DNA from: Muribaculaceae bacterium | GTDB lineage: Bacteria; Bacteroidota; Bacteroidia; Bacteroidales; Muribaculaceae | NCBI GenBank assembly: GCA_017545095.1 | Contig: JAFYCU010000092.1 | Location: 1 to 25,968, forward strand | DNA: 25,968 nucleotides | Direction: 5' to 3' | Shown here: positions 14,578 through 23,037 of the stretch, piece after piece | Numbering within the stretch: position 1 is the first letter of the stretch | How the letters are laid out: every line of letters begins with the position of its first letter | Position numbers and translations under genes: made by a program | The notes under the pieces: generated by a model | Told to the model about the DNA's origin: nothing | Databases searched by the model: none | The model's input: the letters and a program-made list of their open reading frames with translations, nothing else

Positions 14578-16749
14578 TCACGGCAGCAAGGCGGCATATT
14601 TCTCGGCCAGGTGGCGCGAGAATGCCAGCACGTCGGTGGTGGCGGGCAGCGGAATGGGCGTGTGGTCCTCGGCCCAGGCCAGCTCGTAGGCATACACGCG
14701 CTTGTCGAAGGCCTCCTGGTCGAAGGCCTTGCCCTGCTGCACGCAGGCAGTCACATCGTCGACATACATCTTCCAACGCGTGTGGTAGTACTGGCCGATG
14801 AGGCCTGCCCACGACCGATTGGCATAGTCATCCAAGTCGCCACCCCAGGTGGTGATGAGTCGGCGAGCGTTCATCTCGTAGTAGTCCTTGAGCTGCGGCG
14901 TGTTGCCGTAGTCGCGTGCCATTTCAATCCACTTCTGCACGGTGCAGTAGGGGTGATGGGCGGTGAGGCGGTCGCAATCGGTGATGATGTCGAGCATGAG
15001 CTGCCCGTTCAGCCGCAGGGCCTGCATGTCACGATTGGTATAAGCCTCGTCGAAGCGCTGCTTGGCCTTGTTGAAAGCCAGTCCCAGCGCCTCGCGTCCG
15101 GCGGCGATGAGATCGAGCACCATGGCGTCGCGAGTGACGGTGGGCTGCTGCAGCAGGGTGAGCCAGGCCTGCACCATGTGGTCGGGGTAATAATAGTAAT
15201 CGTCGCGTGTCCACTTGGCTTTCTCGCGCATGCGCGGCGAGAAATTGAACTGCGGCCCGCGTGTGTAGGCGTAATGCACAAACACGTTCTGCGCCAGCGA
15301 CCACCATGCCAGGCGTGCGGGCAGCGACTCGCCACCCACATGGCGCTCGGCGATGCGTGCCACGGCCACGCTGTCGGTGAGCTGGTAGTCCCAAGCCTTG
15401 TCAAGGATGTATTCATAGGGGAACTGCTGCACATCAAGTCCCTCGAGCGTGGAGCCCACGCCCACGAGGTCGCTACCGGCCTCTTGGAAAGCCTTTTCGA
15501 GCTTTTGCCCGGCTTCGAGCACATTGCCCTGCATGGCCGACGAACCGCCAAAGTTGCCCAAATAGCACCAGATGAACGGCTGTCCGTAGAACCCATTGTG
15601 CATGCGCCACACCTCCATGCGCTCGCAGAAGTAGTCGAGCATAGTCATCTTGCCGGCGGGCACACCCTGCATCATGGCACGTGTGCGCTCGGGTATCCAG
15701 TCGCGTCGCTGGTAGTAGAGGAACCAAGCCATTTGCAGCCACTCGGCCTTAGGGTCGGCGGCAGCTAGCGACTGGTAGATGTGCTTCGACACGCGGCCCA
15801 GATACTCCGGCTCCCAGTTGGGCGGCGACATCTCGTTGAACGGGTCGATGCCATAAATGTGGTCGGTGCCGAACAGGCGGGTCTGTTCCTTGATGAACAG
15901 TTTCTGAATCTTGGTGTAGAGCGGGTCCTCGGAATCGAGGAAATAGGTGTTGTAGGGTTTCTCAAACTCGTCCCACACCTCCAGGGGCTTGATATCGGCC
16001 TTGGGATAGAGTTCCTGGATGCGGATGGGCACGTGTCCGGCAAATGCGGGCAGCACGGGGCGCATGTTCAGGGCGCGCTCGCGGGCCACGATTTGCTTTT
16101 GCAGAGCCGTTTGCGTGTCGAGCCAGTGCTTGGGCAGCGGGCCGCACCAGGCGTCGATGTTGGCCATGCGGTGCCACGGCAGATAGGCCGGACCCGTGAA
16201 ATAGGCACGGATTTCCTCATCCTTCATGCCCAGCTTTTTCCACACCTCATACCACACGCTCTCCTGGCCGGTGATGGCCAGCGGCAGGTTCACACCATTG
16301 AGGGCCATCCAGTCGATGAAGCGTTCCCAGTCGCGCCACTGCCAGAACACCATGGTGTAGCCATAGGTGCAGTAGTTGAGGAAGGAGCGCTGTGGCACGC
16401 GTGCGTGCACCACCTCGCGGGCAGCCACCGTGGGCAGCACATCGGGCAGCTCCACGGGCACATCGGCATACCACGACACGGTGGTGCGGCAATAATTCTT
16501 CAGGTAGTGGTTCAGTCCGGTGGCCATGGCTCCGGCATTGTTACCACTGATTTTCACACGATTACCCTCGCTTTCGAGGATGAAATAGTCGGCTTTTTCG
16601 GCCGGGGCTTGCGCGAAGGTGACATGCGCAGCCAGACGCGGCGACAGTCGCTGGGCCAGCGCCTGCACTTCGTCCACTTCGCCGCCATGAGCCACGACGG
16701 GAAGCAGCAGGGCCACGAGCAGGCCAAGTGCGGTAGCAATTCGTTTCAT
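14578..16749 (-). CDS. GH89 alpha-N-acetylglucosaminidase
   Basis: A 723-residue exported enzyme of the NAGLU family, which removes terminal alpha-linked N-acetylglucosamine. In gut bacteria the usual targets are mucin O-glycans and related host glycans. A signal peptide (MKRIATALGLLVALLLPVVAHG) is followed by an N-terminal alpha/beta domain (about 25-110). The catalytic barrel begins with RSFLNYCTYGYTMVFWQW (121-138). The acid/base Glu lies in GIDPFNEMSPP (Glu306) and the nucleophile Glu in GVGSTLEGLD (Glu436). A helical C-terminal domain (about 470-723) follows. Both catalytic residues are present and length is normal. There is no lipobox, so it is probably periplasmic. It is 110 bases after the coiled-coil lipoprotein gene and may have its own promoter, though I cannot place one. 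Confidence 0.93.
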   Translation of the reverse strand: MKRIATALGLLVALLLPVVAHGGEVDEVQALAQRLSPRLAAHVTFAQAPAEKADYFILESEGNRVKISGNNAGAMATGLNHYLKNYCRTTVSWYADVPVELPDVLPTVAAREVVHARVPQRSFLNYCTYGYTMVFWQWRDWERFIDWMALNGVNLPLAITGQESVWYEVWKKLGMKDEEIRAYFTGPAYLPWHRMANIDAWCGPLPKHWLDTQTALQKQIVARERALNMRPVLPAFAGHVPIRIQELYPKADIKPLEVWDEFEKPYNTYFLDSEDPLYTKIQKLFIKEQTRLFGTDHIYGIDPFNEMSPPNWEPEYLGRVSKHIYQSLAAADPKAEWLQMAWFLYYQRRDWIPERTRAMMQGVPAGKMTMLDYFCERMEVWRMHNGFYGQPFIWCYLGNFGGSSAMQGNVLEAGQKLEKAFQEAGSDLVGVGSTLEGLDVQQFPYEYILDKAWDYQLTDSVAVARIAERHVGGESLPARLAWWSLAQNVFVHYAYTRGPQFNFSPRMREKAKWTRDDYYYYPDHMVQAWLTLLQQPTVTRDAMVLDLIAAGREALGLAFNKAKQRFDEAYTNRDMQALRLNGQLMLDIITDCDRLTAHHPYCTVQKWIEMARDYGNTPQLKDYYEMNARRLITTWGGDLDDYANRSWAGLIGQYYHTRWKMYVDDVTACVQQGKAFDQEAFDKRVYAYELAWAEDHTPIPLPATTDVLAFSRHLAEKYAALLP

Positions 16750-16802
16750 TTGATTCTAGTTATGAGTTTAGGAGTTAGGGGTTCTGTTTTCAGTTCTTGG
16801 TG

Positions 16803-16817
16803 GCCACGATTCGTGGC
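16803..16817. promoter_or_regulatory. Dyad between the coiled-coil gene and GH89
   Basis: GCCACGA, T, TCGTGGC: a 15-base near-perfect palindrome. As RNA it would form a 5-base-pair stem with a 5-base loop and no T-run. It may be an operator for the glycosidase gene or an end signal for the upstream operon. It is flanked by GTTCT/GTTCTTG words like the repeats elsewhere. Confidence 0.4.
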
Positions 16818-16859
16818 TTACTTACGAAGGCCTGCCATGAGCTAGGTTCTCGGTTCTTG

Positions 16860-17753
16860 TTAATCGATTTTCACCACCAGGTAGTTGCTCTTTTCCCAAA
16901 AGCGAGCGGGGTTGGTGATGACGAGTTTCTTGGTTGACCCGGCGTCCACGATGTTGTAGGAGTCGGCGGGATGGTTCTTGTTGTCCATCACCTTCGCCTT
17001 CTTGCTGCGCAGGTCAATCTCGGTGAGCGTGCGCTTGTCGGCGCGGGTGAAGTAGTTCTTCTCGTAGTCGCCTTCCATGATTTTGGTCTTGCGCAGGATG
17101 CCGTTTTTCTCGATGATTTTGTGCGCCTTGAGTTCCTTGTCCGAGCCTATGGCATAGTAGCAGGTGTTGAGCGTGTTCACGTCCTCGGTGAGCCGTTGGT
17201 TCTCTTCCTGCACCACCTTTTTCTCTTCCTTCACAGTGGTGATGGCGTTGTCGAGCGAATCCACGCGCGTGTTGAGGTTCTTGATTTCGATGTGCGCCGC
17301 TGCCAGCTGCTGGGTGAGGTCGTCGATGATGGTTTGCTGAGTGGATAGCTGCGCCTTCAGGGCCTCGATGGTGCGCTTCATCCGCTCGTTGTAGTTGTTC
17401 GACTGGCTAAGCCTCCGTTCCAGCTCGGCGAGTTTCTGCTCACGCTCGGTGATGGCCCGCTGAATGGCGATGATGTCGCTGCGCAGCTGCCGCTTGCGGT
17501 CGGGGGTCTCGCTGCCCAGGTCCTGCACGGTGACGATGTCCTGCAGCTTCTTGATCTCGATCATGCCCTCGTTGATTTCGTCCATCAGGGCCAGCAGGCT
17601 GTCGTTCTCGGCCTCGAGGGTAGCCTGTGCGTCTTGGATGTCGGTGCTGTCGATGCGACGGGCAGATTCATCATCTTTGTTGGCATTGCCGCTGCAGCCA
17701 GGCATGAGCGACATGAGAATGATGGCCAAGGCAAAATACTTAATCTGTTTCAT
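16860..17753 (-). CDS. Coiled-coil lipoprotein of unknown function
   Basis: A 297-residue lipoprotein: signal peptide and lipobox LMPGC (Cys20). Residues of about 40-205 form a long coiled coil (ITEREQKLAELERRLSQSNNYNERMKRTIEALKAQLSTQQTIIDDL shown here as a span of heptads). The C-terminal domain of about 90 residues (NTCYYAIGSDKELKAHKIIEK, FTRADKRTLTEIDLRSKKAKV, and PARFWEKSNYLVVKID) recurs, from memory, in many Bacteroidetes proteins without a known role. The start codon overlaps the rsmI stop by 14 bases, which fixes the start at 17753 and rejects the longer open frame. A periplasm-facing spacer or scaffold role is plausible but unproven. Confidence 0.82.
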   Translation of the reverse strand: MKQIKYFALAIILMSLMPGCSGNANKDDESARRIDSTDIQDAQATLEAENDSLLALMDEINEGMIEIKKLQDIVTVQDLGSETPDRKRQLRSDIIAIQRAITEREQKLAELERRLSQSNNYNERMKRTIEALKAQLSTQQTIIDDLTQQLAAAHIEIKNLNTRVDSLDNAITTVKEEKKVVQEENQRLTEDVNTLNTCYYAIGSDKELKAHKIIEKNGILRKTKIMEGDYEKNYFTRADKRTLTEIDLRSKKAKVMDNKNHPADSYNIVDAGSTKKLVITNPARFWEKSNYLVVKID

Positions 17754-18507
17754 CTTCAAGGTTGTTTGTGTCAACGCTGTTGACGTTCTTGTGTTTGAAC
17801 CGGGCATACTTGTCGACCTTGGCATCGCTGGCCGGCTTGCAGCCAGCCACCACAATCACGATTTCGCCACGTGGCGGACTGGCGGTGAAGTGGTCGATGA
17901 GTTGGCCCAGTGTTCCATGATGGGTGGTGTTGTGCAGCTTGGAGATTTCTCTCGACACCGAAGCCTCGCGGTCGGGGCCAAAGGCTTCGGCAAACTGCTG
18001 CAGCGTTTTCACCAATCGCAGCGGCGACTCATAGAACACCATGGTGCGCTGCTGTGTTTTGAGTTCGGCAATTCGTGTGGCGCGCCCTTTCTTGGGCGGC
18101 AGAAAGCCCTCAAACACGAATCGGTCGCAGGGCAGGCCGCTGTTGACCAGGGCCGGCACAAAGGCGGTGGCCCCGGGCAGAGTCTCCACCTCGATGTCCA
18201 TGCGTCGGCACACGCGGGCGAGCAGGAAGCCGGGGTCGCTGATGCCCGGCGTGCCGGCATCGCTCACCAGGGCCAGCTGGGCACCGCCTTGCAGCAGCTC
18301 CATGAGTCCGGCCAGCGACTCATGCTCGTTGAATTTATGGTGGGCACGCATGGGGGTGGTGATGCCGAAATGGTGCATCACCACGGCACTAGTGCGCGTG
18401 TCCTCGGCCAGAATGAGCGACACCTGGCGCAACACCGCCACGGCACGAGGGGTCATGTCGTCGAGGTTGCCAACAGGCGTGGGCACTATGTAGAGCTTGC
18501 CAGGCAT
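17740..18507 (-). CDS. rsmI: 16S rRNA (cytidine-1402-2'-O)-methyltransferase
   Basis: RsmI adds a 2'-O-methyl group to C1402 in the decoding centre of 16S rRNA, using S-adenosylmethionine. The 255-residue protein has the family's N-terminal LYIVPTPVGNLDDMTPRA (5-22), the LILAEDTRTS block (31-40), LVSDAGTPGISDPG in the SAM-binding cleft, FVFEGFLPPKKGRA and the YESPLR motif. The C-terminus after about residue 235 is poorly conserved and ends in the overlap with the next gene. It is the second gene of a three-gene operon, 12 bases after the upstream stop. Confidence 0.95.
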   Translation of the reverse strand: MPGKLYIVPTPVGNLDDMTPRAVAVLRQVSLILAEDTRTSAVVMHHFGITTPMRAHHKFNEHESLAGLMELLQGGAQLALVSDAGTPGISDPGFLLARVCRRMDIEVETLPGATAFVPALVNSGLPCDRFVFEGFLPPKKGRATRIAELKTQQRTMVFYESPLRLVKTLQQFAEAFGPDREASVSREISKLHNTTHHGTLGQLIDHFTASPPRGEIVIVVAGCKPASDAKVDKYARFKHKNVNSVDTNNLEDETD

Positions 18508-18519
18508 CGCGTTTTCGGA

Positions 18520-19248
18520 TTATGCGAAATGGTTGCGCACGATGGTCATAAACTCGCTCACCTCGGGCACGTCCTCGTCCCAGCCCAGGTCGCCCAGGAA
18601 ATAATCCCGGGCCTCGTCGTAGCTGTGCATGGCCTCAATCATGTTGATGGCGTCGACAAATTCCGCCTCGCTGCCCTCGAACAGCTCGCGGCGGAAACGG
18701 AAGCGGTCGTTGATCGAGAACGCCTTGCGCAGGTCTTTCGACATGGAACGTTGCAGCTTCTCGTCCACACGCAGGGCTTGCGTCGGTTCGTCGCCGTCTA
18801 GCGTGGGCATCACCGTGTCGGCGGGTGTGGCGAAGGTGAACGCCGGGCGCAGCACATCGTCGTCGGTGCGCGGCGGCACGTCGTCATCATCGGTCAGCGC
18901 CACGGGAACTGGTTCGGGTTCGGGAACAGACACAGGTTCGGGTTCAGGAACAGGCGTAGGTTCGGGTTCAGGAACAGGCACAGGCACAGGTTCGGGCGCT
19001 GGTACTAGCTCGGGCGCAGGTTCGGGAACAGGTTCGGGTTCGCAGACCGGCGCGGGTTCCGGTTCGGGTGTTGACGGCTGCTGGCTGCGGTCGGGCATTT
19101 GCTGCGAAAGCTCGTGCAGCGCGGCGGCGTGCTCGCGGATGCGGTCATACACCACCGCAGGGGTATCGCTGCCATGACGGTCGGCCACAAGTAGCAGGCC
19201 TTCAAGCTCATAGACGTGCGACAATATCTTCGACAAAGCTATATTCAT
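18520..19248 (-). CDS. Hypothetical protein with a Pro/Glu/Val repeat linker
   Basis: A 242-residue, probably cytoplasmic protein with no signal peptide. Residues 1-55 are helical ([20 protein letters not shown] and [15 protein letters not shown]). Residues of about 58-120 are a PEPVPEPEPxPVP-type stretch that should be extended and rigid. The C-terminal domain of about 75 residues ([45 protein letters not shown]) is acidic and helical. I recall it as a conserved Bacteroidales hypothetical next to rsmI, without known function. The linker is encoded by degenerate DNA repeats, so its length may vary between strains. Confidence 0.8.
   Translation of the reverse strand: MNIALSKILSHVYELEGLLLVADRHGSDTPAVVYDRIREHAAALHELSQQMPDRSQQPSTPEPEPAPVCEPEPVPEPAPELVPAPEPVPVPVPEPEPTPVPEPEPVSVPEPEPVPVALTDDDDVPPRTDDDVLRPAFTFATPADTVMPTLDGDEPTQALRVDEKLQRSMSKDLRKAFSINDRFRFRRELFEGSEAEFVDAINMIEAMHSYDEARDYFLGDLGWDEDVPEVSEFMTIVRNHFA
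18909..19066. repeat. Degenerate tandem repeats encoding the Pro/Glu linker
   Basis: Units of 6 and 12 bases such as GGTTCGGGTTCAGGAACA and ACAGGCACAGGTTCGGG recur through the stretch. All length units are multiples of three and the reading frame is kept throughout. Confidence 0.75.
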
Positions 19249-19712
19249 AAGGCTGGTTTTTAATGTCGACTACTATTCAGGCTGCAAGTTTAGCAATTTT
19301 TTTTCAAACAATCACCCTTTTGAGGCAAAAAAATGCTTCTACCCCCGTTTGGAGCGACAAATAGTGATGTGATAAACGAGATAGAAACAATTAGACATAA
19401 GAGACATAAGCCTTTGACTGCGATTGACATAAGAACATAAGATTTCTGCGGTTGTGAGCATGGGGCACTTATGCTTTGTTTACATTGATTGATTTTTATG
19501 GTGTTGCACGTCTTTTGGTGCTTCGCTCTTGGCGGCAGAGCGGAGATGGTTATCTGAATTTGGAATACTCGTCTTTGCGAAATTTGTTGTAACTTTGCAT
19601 TCTGAATTTTTCAGCTACCTTTCATGCTCCATTTTCACCGATGAGAGTTTATGGCTCACCATGTGGGCGGTGGCGTGGAGCCGAGGGCAGCGGGACTATA
19701 AAACCTAAACCT
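19249..19712. other. Divergent intergenic region with ACATAAG repeats
   Basis: The half next to the minus-strand gene contains TAAACTTG (minus strand, 19285-19292), a one-mismatch -7 element that may serve the operon. Four copies of ACATAAG lie at 19395-19401, 19404-19410, 19427-19433 and 19435-19441, spaced 9 and 8 bases within pairs. The rest shows no gene and no known RNA family. The guanine deaminase promoter is near the right end. Confidence 0.45.
19590..19597 (+). promoter_or_regulatory. -7 element of guanine deaminase gene
   Basis: TAACTTTG matches TAnnTTTG. No TTTG stands at the usual -33 distance. The predicted leader is about 110 bases, with a GC-rich stretch at 19660-19695; I do not recognise a riboswitch in it. 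Confidence 0.5.
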
Positions 19713-20996
19713 ATGATCATCTACAAAGCAAATATTGTCTACACGAAGCAGCCCGACAAGTTCGAAGTGCTGGAAAGAGGTTGTGTGGCCGTTGAAAACG
19801 GTCGTGTGGTGGGCATTTCTAGCGATGCCCAGCATTTCGACAGCGAACAGGCCCAGGTGGTGGACTACGGCGACTGCCTGCTCATCCCGGCCATGAACGA
19901 CATGCATGTGCATGCCGCGCAGTATCGCAATCAAGGCATGGCCATGGACCTTGAACTGCTTCAGTGGCTCGACCGTTACACCTTTCCTGAGGAAATGAAA
20001 TTCTCCTCAACGGCCTACGCTAGTCGTGTTTACCGCCGCTTCGTGCGTGATTTGTGGCGCATGGGCACCATGCGTTGCGTGGCGTTTGCCTCGGCACACC
20101 ACGAGAGCACACGCAAGCTGATGCGTCTCTTTCAAGAGACCGGCATGGGGGCACTGGTGGGTCAAGTGGCCATGGACCGCAACTGCCCCGAAGCGTTGTG
20201 CGCGTCCGTCGCCGATGTCGTTCGCCACACCGAAGCCCTGGCCAGCGAGTTTGGCGACCCCAATGGCTTGGTACGCCCCATCGTCACCCCGCGTTTCATC
20301 CCATCGTGCTCACCCCACATGCTTCGTGCCTGCGGCGAACTGGCGAGCAAGCACAATCTTCCCGTTCAGTCGCATCTATCGGAGAACACCGACGAGATTG
20401 CGTTCGTGCGGCAGCTCGAGCCGGAGAGCCTCGGCTATGGAGATGCCTACCTGCGCTACGGTCTTTTGGGACAGCAACCCACAGTGATGGCTCACTGCGT
20501 GTGGACACAAGGCGAAGAACTGCGGTTGCTCAAGAGCCACGATGTGATGGTGGCGCACTGCCCCACTTCCAACCTCAACTTGTCGACGGCCATCGCGCCC
20601 GTGCGTTCGTTCCTCAACGAGGGCGTTCGCGTGAGTTTGGGCAGTGACATCAGTGGCGGACATGACTTAAGCATCTTCCGTGTGATGGTTTATGCCATTC
20701 AAGTGAGCAAAGTGCGTAACAAGCATTGTGAAGGTGAAGGAGACGCTTTCCTTACGCTTCCCGAAGTGTTTTGGATGGCCACCAAGTGTGCCGGTAGCTT
20801 CTTCGGCCAAGTGGGCAGTTTTGAGCCAGGTTACGAGTTCGATGCCCTAGTGATCGATGACCAGGCACTCAACTACGACAATTATTCCATTCTGCAACGC
20901 CTGGAGCGTTTCATCTACTTAGGCGATGACCGCCATATCGCCCACCGCTTTTGCCGTGGACGCGAAATCCCAGAGCCACGACTTGTCGAGCCATAA
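19713..20996 (+). CDS. guaD: Guanine deaminase (amidohydrolase superfamily)
   Basis: It hydrolyses guanine to xanthine and ammonia in purine salvage and breakdown, in the cytoplasm. The 427-residue protein shows the amidohydrolase metal ligands in order: HVH (65-67) followed by AAQYRNQG, H221 in QSHLSENTDEI with Glu224, H261 in MAHCVW, and Asp312 in LGSDISGG. TFPEE (90-94) and the HCPTSNLNL block are characteristic of guanine deaminase rather than other cytosolic deaminases. The start at 19713 fits the family; the open frame extends to 19641 but the extra 24 residues are basic and Gly-rich and look like leader DNA. A related chlorohydrolase-like deaminase is the only serious alternative. Confidence 0.88.
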   Translation: MIIYKANIVYTKQPDKFEVLERGCVAVENGRVVGISSDAQHFDSEQAQVVDYGDCLLIPAMNDMHVHAAQYRNQGMAMDLELLQWLDRYTFPEEMKFSSTAYASRVYRRFVRDLWRMGTMRCVAFASAHHESTRKLMRLFQETGMGALVGQVAMDRNCPEALCASVADVVRHTEALASEFGDPNGLVRPIVTPRFIPSCSPHMLRACGELASKHNLPVQSHLSENTDEIAFVRQLEPESLGYGDAYLRYGLLGQQPTVMAHCVWTQGEELRLLKSHDVMVAHCPTSNLNLSTAIAPVRSFLNEGVRVSLGSDISGGHDLSIFRVMVYAIQVSKVRNKHCEGEGDAFLTLPEVFWMATKCAGSFFGQVGSFEPGYEFDALVIDDQALNYDNYSILQRLERFIYLGDDRHIAHRFCRGREIPEPRLVEP

Positions 20997-21286
20997 GTGC
21001 GATGCAAGTGACGAGCTACGAATTCGCTTGCATTAAGTTATAAAAAACTGACAATCAATATGTTGTGAAAATATTTATTTGGTATAACATAAGCACTCAC
21101 CCTTAATTTCAGCGCTAATTGGCGTGCTCGGAAAACGATGGAGGTCGGAATGTCGATTTTTTTCGGCATCCCGACCTCCATCTATGCATTTCACGTCATT
21201 CCTCGCTTGATTCTTTTAGTGATGAGAAGCTCCGCAGCCCCGAGGCGATAACATGATTGCGACAATTGTCCTTGTTGTTTTCATTA
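20997..21286. other. Convergent intergenic region
   Basis: No gene is visible. After guaD there is a repeat word, ACGAGCTAC, also found near 12603, then an AT-rich stretch, then the strong hairpin at 21137-21182. The 100 bases next to the galactanase stop show nothing recognisable. Confidence 0.4.
21137..21182. terminator. Strong hairpin, probable bidirectional terminator
   Basis: GATGGAGGTCGGAATG (21137-21152) pairs with CATCCCGACCTCCATC (21167-21182) with one mismatch. The loop contains a run of seven T. Because it lies between convergent genes it can end transcripts from both sides. Confidence 0.75.
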
Positions 21287-22552
21287 CTAATTCTCGAGCA
21301 TGATGTTGATGACGATGTTCAAGTCTTCGACATCCACCCAGCCATCGCCGTTGGCATCGGCTGCGGGATAGTGCTCGCTATCGGCTTTGCCCAACATGAT
21401 GTTGATGATGACGTTCGCGTCTTCAATGTCGACTTGTCCGTCGCTGTTGGCATCGCCTGTCGGCACGCCGCCATGTCCATCGGTAAAAGAGCCAAACACA
21501 AGCAGCGCCGGTGCTGGCTGGCCACAGGCTGTAAATGCGCCGTTATTGACCACTTTCAGGCCATAAGTGCCATTGGTGCCTGGTCGCCATGTGCCGTCTT
21601 CAAGCAGTAGGCGGGCATCCCAGCCGCCATAAACCTCCGGCTCCCAATAAAGGATGCCTACACAGCCTTCTTCTTGTGTCATTTTTTCGAACAAGTCTTT
21701 CATCACCTGCTCGGCACGAGGCTCATCCCATGTGGAATAGCCCGTCTCGACGATCATCACAGGAACGTGAAACGCTTTGTAGAGTTTGCGGAGGTTGGCT
21801 GCGGCAGTGGTGTTGGTCGCACACCATTGCTCCCAGTCGGGATAATGCGAAAGGCCTATCATGTCGAACTTGCCGCCATAGCGTTGGAATGCCTGATAAA
21901 ACCACTCATTGTCGTGAACAGCATTGTCGTGGTGAACAATCACGTAGGCATTGGGCAAGACGCTTTTCACCGCATCGTAGCCGGTGTTGCTCAATGCCAC
22001 ATAGTTCAGCCAACGTTGACTGTCGGGCTTGTTCCAGTCGATGCGCCCATCTTCCCACACCATGCCGCTGCTGGTCTCGTTGCCCACCTGCACCCATTTC
22101 GGCTCAATGCCCTCGTCCTTCAATGCCTGCAAGACATCGATAGTGTGGGCGGCAAGGGCTTCTTTCAGCTCATCGAACGTCATTCCCTCCCATGCCGCAG
22201 GTTTTGTCTACTTGCCAGGGTCGGCGAAGTAGTCGCTGTAATGAAAGTCAATCATCACGTCCAGGTGTTGGGCTTTGGCACGTTGGGCTTTTGCCAAAAC
22301 ATCAGCCTTGTCGCTCCATGTACCATAGCCGTTTTCGGGATTCACCCATACCCGCAGACGGATGGCATTCATGCCAATATGCTTCATCAGCGAGAAAATC
22401 TCGGTTTCCACACCGTTGTTGTCGTAGAACTTCATGCCGTCGGCTTCCATCTCGCTACACCAACTGATGTCTGCGCCGCGTACAAACGATGATGACAGAG
22501 CGTTTGCCGACACGGCGACAAACAGCATCATGAACAAAAAAAACTTGTGCAT
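21287..22552 (-). pseudogene. GH53 endo-beta-1,4-galactanase with dockerin-like tail, interrupted by an in-frame amber codon
   Basis: The family cleaves beta-1,4-galactan side chains of pectin (arabinogalactan type I). A signal peptide (MHKFFLFMMLFVAVSANA) is followed by RGADISWCSEMEADGMKFYD, AIRLRVWVNPENGYG and DVMIDFHYSDYFADPGK. Codon 115 is TAG, after which the same frame resumes with TKPAAWEGMTFDELKEAL. The acid/base Glu is in WVQVGNET (codon 159) and the nucleophile Glu in MIVETGYS (codon 269). Codons 366-421 form a two-repeat dockerin-like domain (GDANSDGQVDIEDANVIINIML and DANGDGWVDVEDLNIVINIML). Family members normally have Gln at codon 115, so one C-to-T change (CAG to TAG) explains the break. 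Everything downstream is intact, pointing to a very recent lesion, readthrough, or a sequencing error. Unless read through, only a 114-residue piece without the active site is made from the normal start. Confidence 0.88.
22208..22210 (-). other. In-frame amber codon inside the GH53 gene
   Basis: TAG on the minus strand between ...ADPGK and TKPAAWEG. The family sequence around it (DPGKQ.KP.AW) predicts CAG. The bases after it on the minus strand read ACAAAA. The gene's own final stop at 21287-21289 is also TAG. Confidence 0.9.
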
Positions 22553-22665
22553 AAGTCTGATTCTGGATACAGAGATCCTGTGATTTTAGCATAAGTCACA
22601 CGCCTGTTCGCCCTTATTGCACTTTTTGGAGTGTGAACAAAGCGGTACAAAACACCATTAGTCAC

Positions 22666-23025
22666 TCATTCGGTCGGACATTTACTGGTTGAACACTCCG
22701 GGGTGGGGGTGGCGTCGGTGCTGATGGTGTCGGCAGGCTCTTCGTTCTTCACCTCGGTGGCGGTGTAATCAATCTTCGCGAAGCCCTTGACCAGGTTTTC
22801 AACGGTGGTTTTGTCGGCATCGTAGGTGATGGTGACCGTCTGTTGCTCCACATTGGTGACAATCTTTTTGATGCCTTTTTCAAATCGTAGGTTGCTTTTG
22901 ATTCGGTTCTCGCAGCCCTCGCAGTGCATGGGCGGTGTGGTGGTGAACACGATGGTTTTGATATCCTTGGCATCGGCGGCCAAAAGAGCCAATGCGACCA
23001 TGAGGAAAAGCAGTAACTTTTTCAT
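22666..23025 (-). CDS. Exported heavy-metal-associated (HMA) domain protein
   Basis: A 119-residue protein with a signal peptide (MKKLLLFLMVALALLAADA) and one ferredoxin-like HMA domain (about 22-92). The metal-binding loop is MHCEGCENRI, with Cys35 and Cys38. The C-terminal tail (about 93-119) is acidic and ends with ECSTSKCPTE, a second Cys pair (CxxxxC). HMA domains bind Cu(I) or similar soft metals and pass them on. Being exported, it probably works in the periplasm. It follows the TonB-dependent receptor gene by only 12 bases on the same strand, so it may take over metal brought in by the receptor or report on it. Confidence 0.88.
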   Translation of the reverse strand: MKKLLLFLMVALALLAADAKDIKTIVFTTTPPMHCEGCENRIKSNLRFEKGIKKIVTNVEQQTVTITYDADKTTVENLVKGFAKIDYTATEVKNEEPADTISTDATPTPECSTSKCPTE

Positions 23026-23037
23026 TGATAGTGTGAT

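Noticed and set aside
18909..19066. Repeat stretch that could look like a CRISPR or minisatellite
   Set aside because: Units are 6-12 bases, in frame and without unique spacers; it encodes the Pro/Glu linker.
19641..19712. In-frame upstream start of guanine deaminase
   Set aside because: The added 24 residues do not fit the family start, and the ATG at 19713 begins with the typical MIIYKANIVYT.
19600..19712. Purine or preQ1-type riboswitch in the guanine deaminase leader
   Set aside because: I could not find the conserved core or pairing of a known class; only a long leader is supported.
21287..22552. Genome-wide amber recoding to explain the GH53 stop
   Set aside because: Genes at 8497, 9474, 10456 and 13949 end in TAG at sensible family lengths, so TAG is a normal stop here.
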